DNA of 9,391 nucleotides from Acidimicrobiaceae bacterium (GTDB lineage Bacteria; Actinomycetota; Acidimicrobiia; Acidimicrobiales; Ilumatobacteraceae). How positions within the stretch are numbered: position 1 is the stretch's first letter; each line of letters starts with the position of its first letter. The translations under genes and the position numbers were made by a program. Below, one piece after another: positions 6,286-9,391 of this stretch. The DNA lies in assembly GCA_003154135.1 (NCBI GenBank), contig PMCN01000074.1, positions 3,845 through 13,235 of the forward strand, in the 5' to 3' direction. The notes beneath the pieces were generated by a model. That model made no database searches and was not told the origin of the DNA. It worked only from the letters and a program-made list of their open reading frames with translations.

Positions 6286-6774
6286 ATGCGATTCCGCCTC
6301 GCAGTGCTCGTCGCGGTCACGAGTGTCCTGACCGTCGTATCGCCGGCATTCGCCGGTCCCCTGCCCGCTGTCGCTGCGGTGCACAACGCTGTTGTCGACT
6401 GGCAGTACGTGCACCACGAGCTCTACGACGTGTCCCTGCGCCAGTTCGTCGCCGACACCCGAACGGGCGATCGCTGGTTCGACTGGAGCACCGACTTCTG
6501 CTCGGCACCGCTCATCGGCAACACCGGCCGGTCGTTCGACTTCCACGGCCCGTGCCGCCGCCACGACTTCGGATACCGCAACCTGCAACGGCTGGAGGTT
6601 CGCTACGGGCGCGGCCACGTGTTCTGGAACGCCACCGAGCGGCGCCGCGTCGACCAGCAGTTCCTTGCCGACATGAAGGCGCACTGTCGCACGCGGTCGA
6701 TCTTCCTGCGACCCTCGTGCCGGTTCTGGGCCGCCGCGTTCTACACCGCGGTGCGGGTGGCCGGCGGGCCGTGA
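6286..6774 (+). CDS. Secreted prokaryotic phospholipase A2
   Basis: 162 residues. A Sec signal peptide (about 1-23, MRFRLAVLV...SPAFA) should be cleaved before G24, giving an exported protein of about 139 residues. The mature part matches the prokaryotic phospholipase A2 family known from Streptomyces violaceoruber and related to fungal enzymes, which hydrolyses the sn-2 ester of phospholipids with calcium. The signature is GPCRRHDFGYRN, with the catalytic pair H93/D94. D70 in STDFCS may take part in metal binding, as in the family. Four cysteines (C72, C90, C134, C145) would allow two disulfides, fitting an extracellular enzyme. The gene follows the decarboxylase after a 114-bp gap with its own promoter-like elements, and converges on the Nudix gene with 13 bp between stops. 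Family assignment is strong. Whether it feeds on host or environmental lipids or acts on neighbouring cells cannot be told. Confidence 0.93.
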   Translation: MRFRLAVLVAVTSVLTVVSPAFAGPLPAVAAVHNAVVDWQYVHHELYDVSLRQFVADTRTGDRWFDWSTDFCSAPLIGNTGRSFDFHGPCRRHDFGYRNLQRLEVRYGRGHVFWNATERRRVDQQFLADMKAHCRTRSIFLRPSCRFWAAAFYTAVRVAGGP

Positions 6775-6787
6775 GCACCGACGTCTG

Positions 6788-7354
6788 CTAGATGGCGGGT
6801 GGCTCGGGGCCTTCCACACCGTGAGCCACCCGCAGCAGCTGGTGCAGCATGCGCGCCGTGGCACCCCACACGGTCTCGTCGTCGAGCTCGAAGAAGAAGA
6901 TGGGCCGGTCGCCCTGCACCGTCGGCCACCACTCCTCACGGAACGTGCCCGGCGTGCTGAGGTCGCGGAGCGGCACCCACAGCACGCGATCCACTTCGCT
7001 CGGGTGCCCGTCGAGCGGCAGGGGCTCGGCGACCGTTGCCACCACCGGCACGATCCAGCTCTTGCTGACCAGGGTGGCGATGGGCTGCAACCTGCCCACC
7101 ACGTGCACGAGCGACGGGCGCAGACCCACCTCCTCGTGCGCTTCGCGCAGCGCGGCCTGCTCGTAGGTCTCACCAGGGTCGAGCCGGCCCCCCGGGAAGC
7201 TCACTTCGCCGCGATGCGTGCTGAGGTGCATCGCGCGGCGCGTGAGCAGCACCTCTGCGCCGTCGGGGCCGTCGGCGAGCACGGCAAGCACGGCCGAGGG
7301 ACGCGCACCGTCGAACTCGGGGTCGGCGGGGCCGTCGTGCAACCGAGCCGACAC
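6788..7354 (-). CDS. Nudix hydrolase, coenzyme-A pyrophosphatase type (NUDT7/8-like); N-terminus uncertain
   Basis: 188 residues from the first usable start. Nudix enzymes cleave nucleoside diphosphates linked to another moiety, X; this subgroup splits CoA and its derivatives into phosphopantetheine and 3',5'-ADP. The Nudix box G-x5-E-x7-REUxEExGU is complete at G56-L78 (GRLDPGETYEQAALREAHEE, then VGL), with metal-binding E71, E74 and E75. Just before it, LLTRRA (36-41) and GEVSFPGG (49-56) form the CoA-specific motif. The Arg usually found between them is S45 here, although R48 is close. GTG 7354 is the only canonical start in frame, but similar-looking coding sequence continues about 40 codons upstream without one (see the region 7355-7477). 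The gene ends 13 bp from the convergent phospholipase gene. The Nudix assignment is secure, CoA preference is probable, and the true start is unresolved. Confidence 0.88.
   Translation of the reverse strand: MSARLHDGPADPEFDGARPSAVLAVLADGPDGAEVLLTRRAMHLSTHRGEVSFPGGRLDPGETYEQAALREAHEEVGLRPSLVHVVGRLQPIATLVSKSWIVPVVATVAEPLPLDGHPSEVDRVLWVPLRDLSTPGTFREEWWPTVQGDRPIFFFELDDETVWGATARMLHQLLRVAHGVEGPEPPAI
6795..6833. terminator. Perfect 11-bp hairpin between convergent phospholipase and Nudix genes
   Basis: GCGGGTGGCTC (6795-6805) and GAGCCACCCGC (6823-6833) are exact inverted repeats around a 17-base loop. It starts 21 bases after the phospholipase stop and lies within the last codons of the Nudix gene. 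No U-tract is visible on either strand, so a role as terminator or 3'-end stabiliser is inferred. Confidence 0.45.
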
Positions 7355-7477
7355 GCGTCGGACGACCTCCGCCGTGGACAGCGCGGGGGCCGGGATAGGC
7401 CACGGCGCCTGAGCGCCCGGGCGCCATCCGTCGGGCCGCGGGATGTACTGCGCGCCGCCAGGACGGCGCGACTCACT
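7355..7477 (-). other. Probable missing N-terminal coding part of the Nudix gene, without a canonical start
   Basis: In the Nudix frame this stretch reads 41 open codons containing IPRPDGWRPG, APWPIPAPALS and TAEVVRR. This proline/tryptophan-rich leader is of the kind seen before the core in CoA-type Nudix proteins. No ATG, GTG or TTG occurs in this frame here. A GTG at 7474-7476 overlaps the upstream stop codon as GTGA, the classic coupling arrangement, but it is in another frame. The options are a base-count error or real indel near 7464-7473, a non-standard start (ATC 7444), or use of GTG 7354 with this as leader. Confidence 0.5.
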
Positions 7478-7643
7478 GGGCAGCGGGGCTCCAGCCGGAT
7501 TCGACGAGCTGGCGCAGCACCTGCGCCAGGCCGGCGGTCTTCATGTTGGCGAGAACCCGGCCGGGTGTCTGCTCGCCACGCTCCCACTCCTCCCATGCGA
7601 AGATGAGCTTGGTGAGGTCGGGTGTCGGGGCTTCGAACGCCAT
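7473..7643 (-). CDS. Conserved-looking small protein, 56 residues, function unknown
   Basis: Not a family I can name. The protein has no membrane segment or signal peptide and looks like a compact helical cytosolic protein: PDLTKLIFAWEEWERGE, then RVLANMKTAGLAQVLRQLVE, ending GWSPAAQ. The EEWERGE stretch and amphipathic second helix suggest a protein- or nucleic-acid-binding accessory rather than an enzyme, but this is inference. The ATG at 7641-7643 is strongly supported: TAGCGT lies exactly 7 bases upstream, the same arrangement as the decarboxylase gene. It starts 23 bp after the end of the membrane-protein gene, and its TGA overlaps a GTG next to the Nudix gene, so it may be co-expressed with the Nudix hydrolase. 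The longer open frame upstream on this strand is rejected because it crosses the neighbouring gene. Confidence 0.72.
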   Translation of the reverse strand: MAFEAPTPDLTKLIFAWEEWERGEQTPGRVLANMKTAGLAQVLRQLVESGWSPAAQ

Positions 7644-7650
7644 GTGCACC

Positions 7651-7656
7651 ACGCTA
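7651..7656 (-). promoter_or_regulatory. Putative -10 hexamer of the 56-residue protein gene (TAGCGT)
   Basis: TAGCGT on the minus strand, then 7 bases, then ATG 7643. Hexamer, following GG and spacing are the same as at the decarboxylase gene (4752-4765). It lies in the 23-bp gap after the upstream gene, so this small gene can be transcribed on its own. Confidence 0.5.
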
Positions 7657-7666
7657 CCCGCCAGGT

Positions 7667-8209
7667 TCAGGCGCCGTCCTTCGGACGCAGGCGGCGCACC
7701 ACGTTGACACCGCTGCCCACCACGCGGCCCGCCGTGCGTCCGATCTCGGTGCTGCGGTCGCCGCTGGGCGCAGCAGCACCGCTCGCCGGTTGCACGGCCG
7801 GCTTGACCGGCACAGCGTGCTTGGGCTGCACGGCCGGCTTGGGCTGCACCGCACGCTTGGGTTGCTTCGTGCGTTCGTGGAAGCTGCTGCCGACGAACAC
7901 CACGAAGTGCACGGCCGCGATGGCGACGATGGTGAGGCGCGTGGGGTTGGCGACGCTGATCCACGGCTGTAGGCCGGCAACCAGTGTGGTCCCGATGATG
8001 AACGGGTCGATGGCCCTGTGCACCTTGCGGTCGATGACGCGAAAGGCCGACAGCGCGCCGCGGGTGATGGCGGCGTGCACCATGATGACGCCGCCCATCA
8101 CGGCCGGCACGAGCGGGGTGTGGCTCTGCAATCCGGCGGCCACCAGCGCGCCGCCGAGGATGTACTCGACCAGTTGGTGCATCCAGAACGGACGCTTGCC
8201 GTCAGCCAT
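7667..8209 (-). CDS. Four-helix membrane protein with C-terminal Pro/Lys hexapeptide repeats, function unknown
   Basis: 180 residues, family not recognised. After a short polar start (MADGKRPFW) there are four likely membrane helices at about 12-28, 33-50, 66-85 and 91-108. A charged loop, FRVIDRKVHR (56-65), lies between helices 2 and 3. An even number of helices and the basic loops and tail suggest both termini are cytosolic. The tail contains four copies of a six-residue repeat of the type P-K-x-A-V-Q (117-140), then a Ser/Gly/Ala linker and a basic end, VVRRLRPKDGA. Such Lys/Pro/Ala tails can bind acidic surfaces such as nucleic acid or polyphosphate, but nothing here shows that. The ATG at 8207-8209 overlaps the 3' end of the upstream membrane-protein gene by 8 bp, so the two are probably translationally coupled and may work together. 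It is followed at 23 bp by the 56-residue protein gene. Confidence 0.8.
   Translation of the reverse strand: MADGKRPFWMHQLVEYILGGALVAAGLQSHTPLVPAVMGGVIMVHAAITRGALSAFRVIDRKVHRAIDPFIIGTTLVAGLQPWISVANPTRLTIVAIAAVHFVVFVGSSFHERTKQPKRAVQPKPAVQPKHAVPVKPAVQPASGAAAPSGDRSTEIGRTAGRVVGSGVNVVRRLRPKDGA
7790..7861 (-). repeat. Four copies of an 18-bp in-frame repeat (six-residue PKxAVQ type)
   Basis: The encoded units are PKRAVQ, PKPAVQ, PKHAVP and VKPAVQ. They lie in the C-terminal tail of the four-helix membrane protein. The units are similar at DNA level (AAG-CCG-GCC-GTG-CAG type), so copy number may vary between strains through slippage. Confidence 0.85.
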
Positions 8210-8831
8210 GCGTGACCGGAGCCTGCACCGAGGCGTGCCGCACGGCCGCGCGCACGGCGGCGCGCAACGTGCCGAATGCGAACCACGTCTCGATCGCGGC
8301 GACCGCCCAGGCGACGAGGAAGAGCGTGCCGAGCCAGCCCGGGAAGTCGAGCCGCAACCCGTACGGCGCCGGAGATCCCGCACCAGCCGCGTGCGCGTGC
8401 GATGCCGAGGCCGAGGCCGACCAGCCCGCCGCATAGGTGGCGAGGCCGGCCATGACACCCACCTCGATCACCACCCGCTGCCACCGCTGGGCGCCGCCGA
8501 ACCAGGCGGCCGCCCGCTGGCACCCGAGTGCACCACACAGCCACGCCGCTGCCAGGGCGACGAGGGCGAGGCTGCTCATGCCGGGCGAGGCCGCGAGGTG
8601 CGCGAACCCGGCGGCGGCCAGGCTGACGCTGAGCGCCGCAGCCGACAGGAGCCACCACACCCGACCCATCGACGGGGCGTGATCGGCCGTGCGCAGCAGC
8701 GCCCACAGCAGGAGCCCACCGAACAGCGACATCACCGGCCAGGCGCTGCACAGGCCCATGAAGAGGGTGGACAGGCCGACGAGCCGCAGCGACCGGCTGA
8801 GCCGGTGCGTGCGTTCGAGCGCGGTGTCCAC
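8202..8831 (-). CDS. Multi-pass membrane protein, function unknown
   Basis: 209 residues, family not recognised. A short charged cytosolic start (MDTALERTHRLSRSLR) is followed by hydrophobic segments at about 17-46 (probably two short helices), 57-78, 84-104, 118-137 and 164-186, giving five or six membrane passes. The loop after residue 137 is made of Ser, Ala, His and Gly (WSASASASHAHAAGAGS) and probably faces outside. The last helix contains AIETWF and leads to a basic tail, RAAVRAAVRH. The GTG at 8829-8831 is chosen because TAAGCT lies exactly 7 bases upstream. The open frame continues further upstream, but only through the groEL terminator and Arg-rich shadow sequence. The gene overlaps the next membrane-protein gene by 8 bp. 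No catalytic or transporter signature is visible. Coding is well supported by the start signal and membrane pattern. Confidence 0.8.
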   Translation of the reverse strand: MDTALERTHRLSRSLRLVGLSTLFMGLCSAWPVMSLFGGLLLWALLRTADHAPSMGRVWWLLSAAALSVSLAAAGFAHLAASPGMSSLALVALAAAWLCGALGCQRAAAWFGGAQRWQRVVIEVGVMAGLATYAAGWSASASASHAHAAGAGSPAPYGLRLDFPGWLGTLFLVAWAVAAIETWFAFGTLRAAVRAAVRHASVQAPVTHG

Positions 8832-8838
8832 CTCGCCG

Positions 8839-8844
8839 AGCTTA
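8839..8844 (-). promoter_or_regulatory. Putative -10 hexamer of the membrane-protein gene (TAAGCT)
   Basis: TAAGCT on the minus strand, then 7 bases, then GTG 8831. It lies just downstream of the groEL terminator, so the membrane-protein pair appears to be transcribed separately from groEL. Confidence 0.5.
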
Positions 8845-8849
8845 GTGCC

Positions 8850-8891
8850 GAAAACGGAACGACCCCGGGGCCGTGAGGCCACCGGGGTCGT
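8850..8891 (-). terminator. Intrinsic terminator of groEL
   Basis: ACGACCCCGG (8859-8868) pairs perfectly with CCGGGGTCGT (8882-8891). Inside, GGCC (8869-8872) pairs with GGCC (8877-8880) around the loop GTGA, with one bulged base at 8881. Read in the groEL direction, the 14-bp hairpin is followed by TCCGTTTTC, a short T-rich tail. It begins 32 bases after the groEL stop codon. This is the strongest terminator in the window. Confidence 0.85.
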
Positions 8892-8923
8892 CGGGGGGAC
8901 AGCGAGGAGAACCCCGCCGGACC

Positions 8924-9391
8924 TCACATCATTCCCATACCGGGCATTCCGCCGCCCATGCCACCGCCGCCGCCGCCGGCCGAGGCCTTTTCGGGCTTGT
9001 CGGCGACGAGGCACTCGGTGGTGAGCACCAGCGCTGCGATGGACGCTGCGTTCTGCAGCGCCGCACGGGTGACCTTGGCGGGGTCGATGATGCCGGCCTT
9101 GACCAGGTCGACCATCTCGCCCGTCGCCGCGTTGAGACCGATGTTGCCAGTGGCAGCTTCGATCTCCTGGGTGGTGACGGCACCCTCGAGGCCGGCGTTG
9201 TCGGCGATGAGCCGGGCCGGAGCGAGCAGCGAGTCGTACACGATGCGGGCGCCGGTGGCCTCGTCGCCCTCGAGCGACTGCACCACTTCGAGCACCGATG
9301 CACGGGCACGGACGAGGGCGACGCCGCCACCGGCGACCACACCCTCCTCGATGGCCGCACGAGTGGCCGAGACGGCGTCCTCGATGCGGTG
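8924..9391 (-). CDS. groEL: 60-kDa chaperonin GroEL, C-terminal part, cut by window edge
   Basis: The last 155 residues of the ATP-driven protein-folding chaperonin, which forms tetradecameric double rings and works with GroES in the cytosol. The fragment begins HRIEDAVSATRAAIEEGVV, followed by AGGGVALVRA, a hallmark of the equatorial domain. NAGLEGAVT, GLNAATGEMVDLVKAGIIDP and KVTRAALQNAASIAALVL are near-universal GroEL stretches. The C-terminus is a Gly/Met-rich tail (GGGGGGMGGGMPGMGMM), typical of the folding-competent chaperonin and unlike the His-rich tails of actinobacterial GroEL1 paralogues. The frame is intact and continues off the right edge. No groES is present in the window, but one could lie upstream of groEL, outside it. 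The gene ends in a strong terminator. Confidence 0.97.
   Translation of the reverse strand, partial: HRIEDAVSATRAAIEEGVVAGGGVALVRARASVLEVVQSLEGDEATGARIVYDSLLAPARLIADNAGLEGAVTTQEIEAATGNIGLNAATGEMVDLVKAGIIDPAKVTRAALQNAASIAALVLTTECLVADKPEKASAGGGGGGMGGGMPGMGMM

Noticed and set aside
6286..6774. Phospholipase A2 as part of a toxin/immunity or antiphage system
   Set aside because: It has a plain secretion signal and there is no identifiable immunity partner, secretion-system gene or nucleotide-signalling gene nearby. The membrane proteins on the opposite strand have separate promoters.
4345..7173. Very long open frame (about 940 codons) on the minus strand
   Set aside because: It runs antisense through the decarboxylase and phospholipase genes and out of frame through the hydrolase and Nudix genes. 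Composition is Arg/Gly/Ala/His-rich, as expected for GC-rich shadow frames, and no domain motif is visible.
7443..8876. Plus-strand open frame of about 477 codons
   Set aside because: Antisense to three minus-strand genes that have start signals and sensible protein features; its own sequence is low-complexity.
1..9391. tRNA, rRNA, CRISPR array, transposase, integrase or attachment sites
   Set aside because: None seen by reading. No regularly spaced direct repeats other than the 13-bp unit and the in-gene 18-bp unit, and no mobile-element protein motifs.

Overview
The window is a dense, GC-rich stretch of bacterial chromosome. A high-GC actinobacterium is the best fit, possibly an acidimicrobial lineage, but this is inferred from base composition, the Streptomyces-like secreted phospholipase A2, lipoprotein style and leaderless gene starts, not from a marker gene. 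It is bounded by two housekeeping genes, both on the minus strand and both cut by the window edge: guaA (GMP synthase) on the left and groEL (60-kDa chaperonin) on the right. Nothing suggests a phage, plasmid, insertion sequence, CRISPR array, tRNA or rRNA.

Layout. 1-980 (-): 5' part of guaA. 1080-1457 (+): small lipoprotein with an added membrane segment, followed by a 45-bp palindrome. 1527-3374 (+): large glycosidase-like protein with the catalytic landmarks of the GH36/raffinose-synthase group. 3430-3801 (+): small glyoxalase-fold (VOC) protein, whose end overlaps by 16 bp the convergent epoxide-hydrolase-like gene 3786-4721 (-). From a 43-bp divergent control region, 4765-6171 (+) encodes a PLP-dependent aromatic-amino-acid-type decarboxylase. 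6286-6774 (+) encodes a secreted prokaryotic phospholipase A2, preceded by 13-bp tandem repeats. It converges on a same-strand group on the minus strand: two overlapping membrane proteins (8202-8831, 7667-8209), a 56-residue conserved-looking protein (7473-7643) and a CoA-type Nudix hydrolase (6788-7354). Then come a strong intrinsic terminator and the groEL 3' end.

Co-operation between genes. I see no single pathway. The window reads as housekeeping flanks with small metabolic and secreted functions between them. The best-supported links are physical: the divergent hydrolase/decarboxylase pair sharing a control region, the overlapping membrane pair, and the 56-residue protein whose stop codon abuts the Nudix gene.

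Regulation. Five genes have a TAnnnT hexamer ending 6 or 7 bases before the start codon, and two more have GACGAT ending 6 bases before it. This is the arrangement expected when transcription begins at or next to the start codon (leaderless mRNA), and it was used here to choose starts. The phospholipase is the exception: it has a classical -35/-10 pair, an untranslated leader and a purine-rich ribosome-binding site.

I found no clear new multi-gene system. The items most worth checking are the orphan GH36-like gene with the palindrome at its promoter, the Nudix gene whose apparent N-terminus lacks a usable start codon, the 13-bp repeats at the phospholipase promoter, and the hairpins embedded in convergent gene ends.
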